Shown piece by piece: positions 56,175 through 64,000 of a stretch of DNA of 64,000 bases. This DNA comes from Caenibacillus caldisaponilyticus. Lineage in GTDB: Bacteria > Bacillota > Bacilli > Bacillales > Sporolactobacillaceae. The stretch is from the NCBI RefSeq assembly GCF_002003465.1, contig NZ_BDDQ01000002.1:62001-126000 (forward strand), written 5' to 3'. The translations under genes and the position numbers were made by a program. Position 1 is the first letter of the stretch; every line of letters starts with the position of its first letter. The notes beneath the pieces are model-generated. The model was not told where the DNA came from and did no database searches. It saw only the letters and a list, made by a program, of their open reading frames with translations.

Positions 56175-56840
56175 TTGACGAGGCGAGACAGAATGAAACC
56201 TCATTATTCCGTAAAACAATCGGCCATCACCGAAATCGAAATTCAAAAATCACGGTTCATCGGCCGCGCGGAACGCGTCACATCGGAGGAAGAAGCGCGC
56301 GCCATCATCGAAAAGGTGACAAAAGAACATTGGAAGGCCACGCATAATTGTTACGCCTATGTCGTCGGGGAGAACGCCCAGATTCAAAAATCGAGCGACG
56401 ACGGCGAACCGGCGGGCACAGCCGGCATTCCGATGCTCGAAGTCATTAAGAAAAAGCAACTTCGCGACACGCTCGTCATCGTCACCCGCTATTTCGGCGG
56501 CATTAAACTTGGAGCCGGAGGCTTGGTACGCGCCTATTCCAAAACGTGCGCACAGGCGATCGCCGCAGCCGGCATCGTTGAACACGTCCCCGTCAAAATC
56601 TTTGATGTCGTCATTGATTACGCCTTGTACGGCACGGTCGACAACGCCTTGAAGCATACCGGCTATCTCGTCCGCGACACGCAATTTACCGAAAACGTGA
56701 CGATAAAAATCGCGGTTCGGCTCGAAGACATTGACACATTCACCTCCTGGATGACGAATATCTGTAACGGCCAATGCCAAATCATCCCGGTTGAAGAAAC
56801 CTTTTTGGAAATGGACGTCAAGGATCAGGAAACCGGATGA
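56175..56840 (+). CDS. yvyE: YigZ/IMPACT-family protein
   Basis: A 221-residue member of the IMPACT (YigZ) family. Residues about 17-125 hold the UPF0029 N-terminal domain (KSRFIGRAERV, THNCYAYVVGE, SSDDGEPAGTAGIPML, VTRYFGGIKLGAGGLVRAYS); the C-terminal ~70 residues form an EF-G domain-IV-like fold. Family members are tied to translation control or proline-peptide processing. The TTG at 56175 lies seven bases after AAAGGAG; the ATG at 56169 is too close to it. It is divergent from degS, as in B. subtilis. Confidence 0.92.
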   Translation: MTRRDRMKPHYSVKQSAITEIEIQKSRFIGRAERVTSEEEARAIIEKVTKEHWKATHNCYAYVVGENAQIQKSSDDGEPAGTAGIPMLEVIKKKQLRDTLVIVTRYFGGIKLGAGGLVRAYSKTCAQAIAAAGIVEHVPVKIFDVVIDYALYGTVDNALKHTGYLVRDTQFTENVTIKIAVRLEDIDTFTSWMTNICNGQCQIIPVEETFLEMDVKDQETG

Positions 56841-56878
56841 CCTTCACGCATAAATGATGTAAAAAATTTGACACCCTA

Positions 56879-56905
56879 TGTACAACCAAGCCGTTTTGGT
56901 ATTAT
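56879..56905 (+). promoter_or_regulatory. possible extended -10 promoter of tagO
   Basis: TGGTATTAT (56897-56905) is an extended -10 box; the upstream TGTACA (56879-56884) is a weak -35 at a short 15-base spacing. A TTGACA further upstream (about 56868) is too far to pair. The tagO start is about 100 bases downstream. Confidence 0.35.
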
Positions 56906-57008
56906 GATGATTAAGAGCGCAGCATAACATAGGAAAATTCTTCAAAACATGAAGCAAGCGGATTTTACCCATCCTTATTTATAAGATGGATCGCAGGAAG
57001 GTGAAGGT

Positions 57009-58097
57009 ATGAATGCGCTTGAGGTGTCCCGCTACGCCATTGCTTTTCTCCTCGCATTGGGCGTAACAGTGGCTGCCACACCGATCGTCAAAAAGATCGC
57101 CTTAAGGCTTGATATAGTAGACAAGCCGACCGGAGGAAGGAAAATCCATAAACGCACGATGCCGTACCTGGGGGGCGTAGCCATCGCGCTCGGTTTTTTT
57201 GTGGGCTACTTTTACATAAAACCGGACATCCCGGCGGCCGGAGCGTTTTTGACCGGAGCCGTTCTGATCCTCCTCACCGGCATCATCGACGATAAATTCA
57301 CGCTGCCCGCCAGATACAAACTGCTCGGACAGCTGGCCGCCGCCGTTCTTGTCGTTGCGAGCGGCATTACGGTCGATTTCATTCAATTTCCCGTTATCGG
57401 GCGCGTCGAATTCGGCCTCTGGGCTTATCCCATCACGGTCTTGTGGATCGTCGGCATCACCAACGCCATCAACCTTATCGACGGTTTGGACGGCCTGGCC
57501 AGCGGCGTCTCATCGATCGCATTGAGCACGATGCTCATCGTCGGCATTCTTGAGAACCAATATGCGGCCATGGCGCTGTCGGTCATCCTTCTCGGCGGAA
57601 CCATCGGGTTTTTGTTTTTCAATCTGCATCCTGCCAAAATTTTCATGGGCGATTCCGGAGCCATGTTCATCGGCTATACTTTGGCGATCATATCGATCAT
57701 CGGTTTGTACAAAAGTTTAACCATCTTTTCTTTGATCATTCCGATCGTCATCTTAGCCGTTCCGATTTTTGATACATCGTTCGCCATCATCCGCCGCCTT
57801 GCCAAAGGCCAAAAGATTTCGACGCCTGACCGCATGCACTTGCATCACTGCTTGCTGAACATGGGCTTCAGCCATCGCACGACTGTCTTTATCATCTATA
57901 CGATCAGTCTTTTCTTCGGCGTTTCCGCCATCGTTTTCTCGCGTTCCGTTCTTTGGGGATCGCTGCTCATTCTCATCCTTTGCATCGGATTGATCCGCTT
58001 TACCGTCGAACTTCTCGGCGCCTGGAACAACAAGCGGAAACCGCTCGTCAACGCGGTGAAGAAAATCGTCGTTCAAGGAAGCAAAAGCAAAGGATAA
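57009..58097 (+). CDS. tagO: UDP-GlcNAc:undecaprenyl-phosphate GlcNAc-1-phosphate transferase TagO
   Basis: A 362-residue polytopic membrane enzyme of the MraY/WecA family that starts wall teichoic acid (and other wall glycopolymer) synthesis. About ten membrane segments. Catalytic marks: LTGIIDDKF (DD near residues 97-98), NAINLIDGLDGLASG (near 153-167), FMGDSGAMFIGY (near 214-225) and MHLHHCLLNMGFSH (near 276-289, the HIHH-type loop). GGAAGGTGAAGG precedes the ATG. A strong terminator follows, so it is probably monocistronic. Confidence 0.95.
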   Translation: MNALEVSRYAIAFLLALGVTVAATPIVKKIALRLDIVDKPTGGRKIHKRTMPYLGGVAIALGFFVGYFYIKPDIPAAGAFLTGAVLILLTGIIDDKFTLPARYKLLGQLAAAVLVVASGITVDFIQFPVIGRVEFGLWAYPITVLWIVGITNAINLIDGLDGLASGVSSIALSTMLIVGILENQYAAMALSVILLGGTIGFLFFNLHPAKIFMGDSGAMFIGYTLAIISIIGLYKSLTIFSLIIPIVILAVPIFDTSFAIIRRLAKGQKISTPDRMHLHHCLLNMGFSHRTTVFIIYTISLFFGVSAIVFSRSVLWGSLLILILCIGLIRFTVELLGAWNNKRKPLVNAVKKIVVQGSKSKG

Positions 58098-58185
58098 CCC
58101 CCTCGTGACAGGATCTAATGAAGAAAGGAAAAGGCGTCGGAACCGTCGCTGCGAGAACCGAGCCGTCATTGATTCGCAATCATTT

Positions 58186-58224
58186 AAAACCGTCCCTTCC
58201 TAACGTGAAGGAACGGTTTTTTTA
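58186..58224 (+). terminator. tagO terminator
   Basis: AAAACCGTCCCTTCC / GAAGGAACGGTTTT imperfect stem with a six-base loop and a run of seven T residues, about 90 bases past the tagO stop. Confidence 0.88.
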
Positions 58225-58853
58225 TTGCGTTTGGCCGTTACAGCCGTCAACGCTCCGAAGCGCGGTAAATAAGACCTCATAAAGAACAAAAAACGGATCA
58301 GATCCTAACCTTTATGATGGTTTTAATGACTGGTAATCCTTTCGCCCAAGCGGGATGATGTTGGATTTTATTCTTGATACGAAAAGAGCTTATTGGCCGT
58401 TTTATAAATTCCAATAACGGCTTTAAAAATTGATTTACCGTCGATTCGCATTGAATTGTTCATCATCGTTGCCGTTGAATTCATCCGTTTTTCATTGAAC
58501 GGTTAAAAAAGCGCCTTCGTCGTTCTATGACGCGGATTGAAGGGCGAAAAGAGTTAAAATAACTCATAAAAAAGCCGATCCCGCAAAAAGCAGGCCCGAT
58601 AAAACGGCGGCAAAATCGCCCCTTTTATGAACGGCCAACCGCGCTCACGCCCCATTTTTTAAACATGATGATGCTCCATCGATCAGGAGCGTCCTCCGGC
58701 CATCTGCCGATACCGTTCGATCGCTTTCTTACCTTCCCAAATAACGTTGAACAGCCGATCATTTTCCTTCGCAGTGCATTTGATCATAAAAAACCGCACC
58801 TCAAACTGTTAGTGGCATCTAACAATTGAGGTGCAGCTCAGAAATTCGGGGCT
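58225..58853. other. gene-free region between convergent terminators
   Basis: Between tagO (plus) and the LCP gene (minus). No gene, repeat or RNA class recognised; each side ends with its own terminator. Confidence 0.5.
58788..58834 (-). terminator. LCP-gene terminator
   Basis: Minus strand: a long stem, GCACCTCAA/TTGAGGTGC plus TGTTAG/CTAACA across one bulge, six-base loop, then GGTTTTTT. It begins about 20 bases past the stop codon. Confidence 0.9.
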
Positions 58854-59930
58854 TTACGGATTGGTTGCAGTGCCAACCGATCCGTTCCAGTTTTGTCCCG
58901 CATTTTCGTTTCCGGTCGTGCTGTCCGTGATTTGGCTTAAGCCCAGCTCCTGCCTGATTTTTGCGGTAACCTCCGCTACCCCCGCTTGATCGGGGACAAA
59001 ATACCAGACACCATTGATCGTCTCGCCGCGCCCTTTATCATCGAGCCGGATCGATTCGATGTTCGAACTGCTGATGTTGGCATACGCCCGCTCCAGAGCA
59101 TACATATCCGACGGTTTCAAGTTCGTTTCCACGTTTTTGCCGAAAATGTGCGAGAGCTCGTCCACCTTAAAGATCGTTTTCGCGCTGACCGCTTGGCTGA
59201 TCGCCGCTTTGATCACTTGGCGTTGCCGGTCATTGCGGCCGAAATCGCCGCGCGGATCGCGCTTGCGCATGCGAACGTAAGCCAGGGCTTGTTCGCCGTT
59301 CAAATGCATCGGGCCTTTCTTGAAATAAATGGGCTTATTGTGGTTAAAAATATCTTTTTCCCAGAAGTCAAACGGGACGTCGACGGTGACGCCGCCGATT
59401 TCATCGATCGCTTTCGCGAATCCATTAAACCCGATTTTCACATAATAATCGACGGGCACTTGCAAAAAGTTTTCGACCGTTTCGATCGTCGCTCTTGTCC
59501 CGCCGTAGCCGCTCGCGGAACCATAGGCATAGGCGGAATTGATTTTATCGAGCACACCGTTGCGCCCAGCGATCGGCACCCGCGTATCCCTCGGAATACT
59601 CGTCATGGTCATCTTATGGGTATGCGGGTTTAACGTCACAAGGATGAGCGTGTCGGTCCGGCCGTTTTTCCCCCCGGTGGAATAATCTTCTACGCCCATC
59701 AATAGAATGGAAATGGGATTTTTTCCGATCGTTACGGAGCTTTCACGGTATTTGGAGTGATCGCGGCCAAGCGGTGTATAGGACTCTTTAGCCGCTTTGT
59801 ATACATTATAAAAACCATAAGCTACGTAACCGCCGATAAGCAATATGATGAAAAGCAAAACGAAGGCAACGACTTTCAAGCGCCGTCTCCGTTTTTGCTT
59901 CTTTTTTACAGCCTGTCTTGTGATCCCCAT
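58854..59930 (-). CDS. LytR-CpsA-Psr (LCP) family wall-polymer ligase
   Basis: A 358-residue membrane-anchored phosphotransferase that attaches teichoic acids or other glycopolymers from undecaprenyl carriers to peptidoglycan. A basic N-terminus (QAVKKKQKRRRRLK) and one membrane helix (about 20-40) precede the extracellular LCP domain: ILLMGVEDYSTGGKNGRTDTLILV, TMTSIPRDTRV, DKINSAYAYG and MHLNGEQALAYVRMRKRDPRGDFGRNDRQRQVI (key RTDT, SIPRDTR, YVRMRKRD, GRNDRQRQ). The polar C-terminal tail is disordered. The ATG at 59930 follows AAAGGGG. In B. subtilis the counterpart beside tagO is TagT/TagU-type. Confidence 0.93.
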   Translation of the reverse strand: MGITRQAVKKKQKRRRRLKVVAFVLLFIILLIGGYVAYGFYNVYKAAKESYTPLGRDHSKYRESSVTIGKNPISILLMGVEDYSTGGKNGRTDTLILVTLNPHTHKMTMTSIPRDTRVPIAGRNGVLDKINSAYAYGSASGYGGTRATIETVENFLQVPVDYYVKIGFNGFAKAIDEIGGVTVDVPFDFWEKDIFNHNKPIYFKKGPMHLNGEQALAYVRMRKRDPRGDFGRNDRQRQVIKAAISQAVSAKTIFKVDELSHIFGKNVETNLKPSDMYALERAYANISSSNIESIRLDDKGRGETINGVWYFVPDQAGVAEVTAKIRQELGLSQITDSTTGNENAGQNWNGSVGTATNP

Positions 59931-60513
59931 GTTTTTCCCCTTTTCAACAGTTGGACTTACAACCTTTAATATATCACAAAAGACCCTCAACATGAGAATT
60001 AAATTTTAGTTATTTTTACGAACTGATTGTAACATTTACCGTAATTCTTCTATATATTACAAATATTGTTTGCGTGATGTATAAAACAATGGCATGGGCG
60101 CCGCGACAACCATTGATTAATCGCTAATATAGAGGCGGTATAGCCAGAGGAAATTCCGCCGCTCACCCTATCTTGTATTTTGCGGATGAAGCGATCGACG
60201 GATAAGGCGAGATTTCATGTACGGATGAGACCTGGATGCATAAATAGCGATGAAAAATGTAGTGAAAAGGACAAATATGCCGGCATCCAACCAACCGCTA
60301 TGGATCGCCGGTAAAAATAAAAATCTTGGTTATTGCGATATCCCTCTTATTTGCGAAATTCTTGGGAAACCATGGCGGTTCATGCGAATGGTCGCTTCCG
60401 GCATGGTCCCGAATCTCCCCATTCGCTCTGGCACTCCACCACATCACGCCGCGATTCTCATGGCATACGTCAATCCTTTAGGCGCCGTCCCATATATGCG
60501 CCTATTCACCACA
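59931..60513. other. intergenic, AT-rich near the LCP gene
   Basis: No gene supported. The first ~130 bases are AT-rich and should hold the LCP promoter. A plus-strand frame from 60250 is open but runs antisense into the glycosyltransferase gene and is not recognisable. Confidence 0.45.
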
Positions 60514-61653
60514 TCACCGGCCTGTATGAGGCTCCGCTCGCCCCCCGAACAAAAGGTAGGTCTTGTTGATCCTTTCGACAAGGTGTTCGAGAGAAAAGTT
60601 TTGGCCGACTCTTTCCGCCAACCGGCTCCCCCGTTGCTTTAATATGCCCTGCTCCTTTAATGCGACGGCTTCTACGATCGCTTGATAAAGGGCCTCCGCA
60701 TCTTTTGGCGGGACAAGCCACCCGTAACGGCGATCAATGATCAAATCCCCGACACCGCCGACATCGGTGGCGATGACGGGCACGCGGGCTTTGGCCGCTT
60801 CCAAAATCACGAGGGGAAAGCTTTCGCTGAGCGACGGCAGCACCATCACGTCGGCCAATTCATAAAAAGGCTGCGCATGTTTCTGATGCCCGAGCAAGAT
60901 CACGCGTTCACCGAGCCCCCGGCGCCGCGCCTCATCGGCCAAGCGCTGTTTGAGCAATCCATCCCCGATGATGAGCCACTTTACCGAAAGATGCGGGCGG
61001 ACGTCGACGACTTTTCGCAGCGCTTTCAATAAATACATATGGCCTTTGATCGGATGAAGCCGGGCCACGGTCAAGAGCACAAAGTCTTCATCGGACAAGC
61101 CGATGTCGCCCCTATGGAGGGGGGCAAAATTTTCATCCTCATTTTTAAAGGAAATGCCGTTGTAAATGACGGTAATCTTTTGAGAAGAAACGCCGAGGCT
61201 TTCCAATATGTTTTTAAAACGGCCAGAGATGGCAAAAAGATGATCCGCCTTTTTTAAAACGTGGACATTCATCCGGGTGAACAGCTGGCCTTTTAAGCCG
61301 CGGCCGATGAAATCGAGCCGGGGATCGCTGTGCACCGTTGTCATCCATGTGAAGCGGATGAACGGTTTCAACAAGAACCCGTACACGTTGGCGCGGGCAC
61401 CGTGGGTATGCAGAATGTCGATGCGTTGGCCGCTTATGATTGCTTTCAGCCTGAAGAGCGCCGTCGCGTCATAGCGCGTGTTTTGTCGAAGCCAAAATAC
61501 TTTGATGCCCAATTGTTTCGCCTCATCGTAGATTTCCCCGCGTTCGAAGACGCATAAATACACATTCTGCTTATCGAATCGCTCTAAAAGCGGGAGCAAA
61601 TGATTTTTCGAACCGGCCGATTCCTTCCCGCCGATGAGATGCAAAACCTTCAT
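60514..61653 (-). CDS. glycosyltransferase family 4
   Basis: A 379-residue GT-B glycosyltransferase, probably acting on a surface polysaccharide. N-terminal domain begins VLHLIGGKESAGSKNHLLPLL and contains LHTHGARANVYG near 80-91; the C-terminal domain has LTVARLHPIKGHMYLLKAL (key ARLHPIKG near 196-203), LGHQ, and the nucleotide-sugar EX7E region SLSESFPLVILEAAKA near 275-290. No membrane helix. It overlaps the upstream O-antigen-ligase-like gene by four bases (ATGA), so both are one operon. Confidence 0.9.
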   Translation of the reverse strand: MKVLHLIGGKESAGSKNHLLPLLERFDKQNVYLCVFERGEIYDEAKQLGIKVFWLRQNTRYDATALFRLKAIISGQRIDILHTHGARANVYGFLLKPFIRFTWMTTVHSDPRLDFIGRGLKGQLFTRMNVHVLKKADHLFAISGRFKNILESLGVSSQKITVIYNGISFKNEDENFAPLHRGDIGLSDEDFVLLTVARLHPIKGHMYLLKALRKVVDVRPHLSVKWLIIGDGLLKQRLADEARRRGLGERVILLGHQKHAQPFYELADVMVLPSLSESFPLVILEAAKARVPVIATDVGGVGDLIIDRRYGWLVPPKDAEALYQAIVEAVALKEQGILKQRGSRLAERVGQNFSLEHLVERINKTYLLFGGRAEPHTGR

Positions 61654-63086
61654 GGCTTCGCCTCCTCACGCGCGCGCCGGATCGCCCCAGCCGCAAGGAA
61701 AAAGAAAAACGTGAACACCTTGTCTTCCCATATGTTGTAATACAAGCCTGCGAAAGAAGCGCCGAACAACAGCCCCAATAACATGACGGCGGAGCGGGCG
61801 CCGCTTTTTTTGATCTCCAAGATTTTCACCATGAATCCGAGCAAATATACGGCAAACAGTAGAACGCCCGCCGCACCGGTCTCCACGAGGATCTGAATGT
61901 ATTGGTTGTCGGCGTACATTGACGCGGGAAGATGATAGCGCGGATAAAGCGGCGAACCGTACGCGTGGGCGGCGGAATCGCCGAACGTGCCAAAGCCGGC
62001 GCCGACCAACGGATGATCGCGAAAGACTTCCATCCCCTTTTTAATAATGAAAAGCCGTCCGCTGTCCATGCTTTGCGCGACCTGATTCCGGTCGAACGCG
62101 GAAGTGAACCGTTGCGGCCCCTGCGCCTGCTTCATTTTCGTTATTTCATATTCACCCATATGGCTGGCCGCGAGATGCACCGGGTAAGCGACGAGCACGA
62201 TCCCTAAAAAGAGCGGAAGCAGCGCAGACAAGAGCGCCCGCTGCGGGCGGTACCAGAGCCAACAAGTGATAAACACGACGAAAAAGCTGATCACCGAACC
62301 GCGGGAAAACGTCAGCACAAAAACGCCCGCCATCCCGATAAGCCCCAAAAACAGGCCGCGACGCGTCCAGACCGCCACGCGTGAGCGTAATCCGGCATAC
62401 TGGGCCAGCAAGCTGATCGTGAACAAATAGCAAAGCCCCAAGTAGTAGGCGAGGACGTTCGGGTTGCCTGGCATGCCGTAGATGCGGTTGCGGTTGGTCG
62501 CCGACAGGTTCCAGTTTTTCCATGCCTCGGGCACGCCCAGCGTCCGATGCGACAGCTTTTCCATCAAACCTTGCGCGCAAACGACCATGGCCGTCCAAAA
62601 GCAAACCCATAAAAAAAGGCGAAGATCTCCTTCCGTGATTCGTTCAAAACGCCTGACGATATAAAAAACGAGATACATCAATAAAAAAGCGCGGATTTCG
62701 AATAAAATCGCCGATAATGGGACGGATGAAACGAACGCCACAACCGCTCCCAAACCGATAAAACCGAGATACGCCCATTCAAAGGCGTTTAAGTTAAACA
62801 GCTCGCGCGGACGTCCCGCCCGCCATTTATCAAAAATAACCCTGACGAGCGCGGCGGCTACGACAACATCCGTCAACGCTTTTAAACCGGGGCTGTAAGC
62901 GACGAGCCATTCCCGGGCCGGCACGTAACACGCAAGCACCATAAGGCCTGTTTTCGGCTGCAAAAACGCCAAAACGCCGGCCGAGATGACCGCCACCACC
63001 CCCGCGGCGGATGACGCCAAAACGCTGGCCGCCGCCAAGAGAAGTAAAACAACAATGAGTGCACGAGCGTATGCGGGCTGAGGCAT
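61650..63086 (-). CDS. O-antigen ligase/polymerase-like membrane protein
   Basis: A 478-residue polytopic protein with about 11-12 hydrophobic segments and a large extracytoplasmic loop (about residues 300-385) that contains RLFIIKKGMEVFRDHPLVGAGFGTFGD, the O-antigen ligase (Wzy_C) mark (key HPLVGAGFGTFG near 354-365). In Bacillus similar proteins (TuaE type) polymerise teichuronic or exopolysaccharide units. The ATG at 63086 lies 12 bases after GGGAGGG. It is transcribed just before the glycosyltransferase gene. Confidence 0.88.
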   Translation of the reverse strand: MPQPAYARALIVVLLLLAAASVLASSAAGVVAVISAGVLAFLQPKTGLMVLACYVPAREWLVAYSPGLKALTDVVVAAALVRVIFDKWRAGRPRELFNLNAFEWAYLGFIGLGAVVAFVSSVPLSAILFEIRAFLLMYLVFYIVRRFERITEGDLRLFLWVCFWTAMVVCAQGLMEKLSHRTLGVPEAWKNWNLSATNRNRIYGMPGNPNVLAYYLGLCYLFTISLLAQYAGLRSRVAVWTRRGLFLGLIGMAGVFVLTFSRGSVISFFVVFITCWLWYRPQRALLSALLPLFLGIVLVAYPVHLAASHMGEYEITKMKQAQGPQRFTSAFDRNQVAQSMDSGRLFIIKKGMEVFRDHPLVGAGFGTFGDSAAHAYGSPLYPRYHLPASMYADNQYIQILVETGAAGVLLFAVYLLGFMVKILEIKKSGARSAVMLLGLLFGASFAGLYYNIWEDKVFTFFFFLAAGAIRRAREEAKP

Positions 63087-63570
63087 GTTTCCATTTTCCC
63101 TCCCTCCCCATCCTGGTTTGTGCAGAAAGCCGCTTTCTTAAACGTTCCATCGCATATGCGGCGAAAGGGCGATGTGCGTTATGGCCGCATTGCGAAAGGC
63201 CGCTTCTTTTTCCTGACCGTTTCGCGGAGAGAGAGAAACGTTTCTTCCCGCATTCTCCGAGCATGTTCCCTTCCGCTCGTCATCTTGCGGAAAAAGGGTT
63301 CCGAAAAGAGGCGGGACGAAAAGACTTGGTGACCAACGCCAACGTATAGAAGCCGGCCGCTTTGGACGACACTTTAACGAATGAAACGAAATGGAGCGAA
63401 ACCAGTCGAAAGGCAAACGAACGGCGGCATACAGTTTGCCCGGATGGCTAAAATGTCCGAATGCGAACTCGATCCGAGCCATCAAAACTTTTTTCATTTC
63501 AATTTTTAAAGGCGGCATATAGCTGCATGTGAGGCTTTTTTGAACGTCTAAAAAGGGGAGGAGAAACCCC
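63087..63570. other. divergent region, polysaccharide genes
   Basis: Separates the minus-strand ligase-like gene from a plus-strand glycosyltransferase. No gene or recognised signal apart from the ribosome site GGGGAGGAG before 63571. Confidence 0.45.
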
Positions 63571-64000
63571 GTGCGCGTGCTCATGATGACCATTTTCGAC
63601 TATCCGCACACCGGCGGATTATCCACCCATATGCAAACGTTAAGCGCCGGTTTGGAACATTATGGCCATCAGGTCGACATCCTTTCTTTCAGCGATCTTC
63701 CGCCCTACACGAGAAAAGGGCTTGTCCAAGGGCCGAGCTTTATCATGAACAAAGTCAAGCACGGGAGAGGGTTTGTTTGGAGTCAATTCCAAAGAAAGGC
63801 TCTGCTCGGCAAACGCCTGTACGGCCATATAAAAAACGCCCGATATGATCTCATCCACGCCCACGATGTGTTCGCCGCGCTGGCGGCCGCGGAACACGGC
63901 CGTTTAACGGTCTTGACCGCGCACGGATACATGACGCGCGAAGCCGTGAGCAAAGGGGCGATTCAACCGCAAACCGCCGAAGAAGCTCGGCTGTTGTCCG
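63571..64000 (+). CDS. glycosyltransferase, 5' part only (cut by window edge)
   Basis: An open frame of 143 codons running off the right edge. GTG start with GGGGAGGAG seven bases upstream. It begins VRVLMMTIFDYPHTGGLSTHMQTLSAGLEHYGHQVDIL, read in blocks (FDYPHTGGLSTHMQTL, LEHYGHQVDIL), the N-terminal pattern of GT4-type GT-B enzymes, with DLIHAHDVFAALAA and LTAHGYMTREAVSKG further on. It probably belongs with the neighbouring polysaccharide genes though on the other strand. The catalytic C-terminal half is not in the window. Confidence 0.85.
   Translation, partial: MRVLMMTIFDYPHTGGLSTHMQTLSAGLEHYGHQVDILSFSDLPPYTRKGLVQGPSFIMNKVKHGRGFVWSQFQRKALLGKRLYGHIKNARYDLIHAHDVFAALAAAEHGRLTVLTAHGYMTREAVSKGAIQPQTAEEARLLS

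Noticed and set aside
60250-60642. Plus-strand 130-codon frame
   Set aside because: Runs antisense into the glycosyltransferase gene, lacks a ribosome site and is unrecognisable.
1-64000. tRNA and rRNA genes, riboswitches, insertion sequences
   Set aside because: None were recognised on reading; no cloverleaf, ribosomal, T-box or known aptamer pattern and no intact transposase.

Overview
The window is chromosomal DNA from a Gram-positive bacterium of the order Bacillales. The GC content looks like 50-55% by eye, not computed. The placement rests on gene order: read on the minus strand, the backbone follows the Bacillus subtilis series degS-degU ... degV-comFA-comFC-yvyF-flgM-flgN-flgK-flgL-yviE-fliW-csrA-hag-flaG-fliD-fliS-fliT-hpf-secA-prfB-yvjA, and yvyE (yigZ), tagO and an LCP protein lie beyond degS. 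Other signs are a long-form HPF, a prfB with the +1 programmed frameshift, Gram-positive lipoprotein and wall-polymer genes, and strong AGGAGG ribosome sites. The species cannot be named from this sequence.

Layout. 1-6.1 kb: a YitT-family membrane protein and a carbohydrate ABC importer whose binding-protein gene carries a frameshift. 7.2-11.1 kb: prfB and secA. 11.7-13.5 kb: an ABC exporter on the plus strand. 13.7-18.6 kb: a small membrane protein, a four-gene ECF importer and the divergent NAD-metabolism repressor niaR. 18.9-22.7 kb: hpf, then a MarR/HlyD/MFS efflux operon with a perfect inverted-repeat operator. 23.2-27.2 kb: the flaG-fliD-fliS-fliT operon. 27.4-36.7 kb: an AT-rich island holding a seven-gene legionaminic acid pathway, a Maf flagellin glycosyltransferase and one unknown gene. 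36.9-44.8 kb: hag, csrA, fliW, yviE, flgL, flgK, flgN, flgM and yvyF. 45.2-55.7 kb: comFC, comFA (frameshifted), degV, a NERD-domain gene (frameshifted), a CheX-like gene, a DegU-like regulator without the phospho-acceptor Asp, degU and degS. 56.2-64 kb: yigZ, tagO, an LCP ligase, a glycosyltransferase, an O-antigen-ligase-like protein, and the start of another glycosyltransferase running off the right edge.

How it fits together. The centre is a motility module. Sigma-D promoters (TAAA-N15/16-GCCGATAT type) can be read before flgM, hag and flaG, and a weaker match lies before the glycosylation block. This suggests that flagellin, its secretion chaperones and its sugar decoration are made together. 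CsrA and FliW sit next to hag, and the hag leader contains a hairpin displaying a CsrA site, so the FliW-CsrA-flagellin feedback switch is probably present. Compared with B. subtilis, accessory blocks are inserted at hag/flaG (glycosylation), fliT/hpf (efflux), hpf/secA (ECF plus ABC exporter) and prfB/yvjA (sugar importer). Three genes carry single-base frameshifts (sugar-binding protein, comFA, NERD protein). These may be sequencing errors or real lesions.
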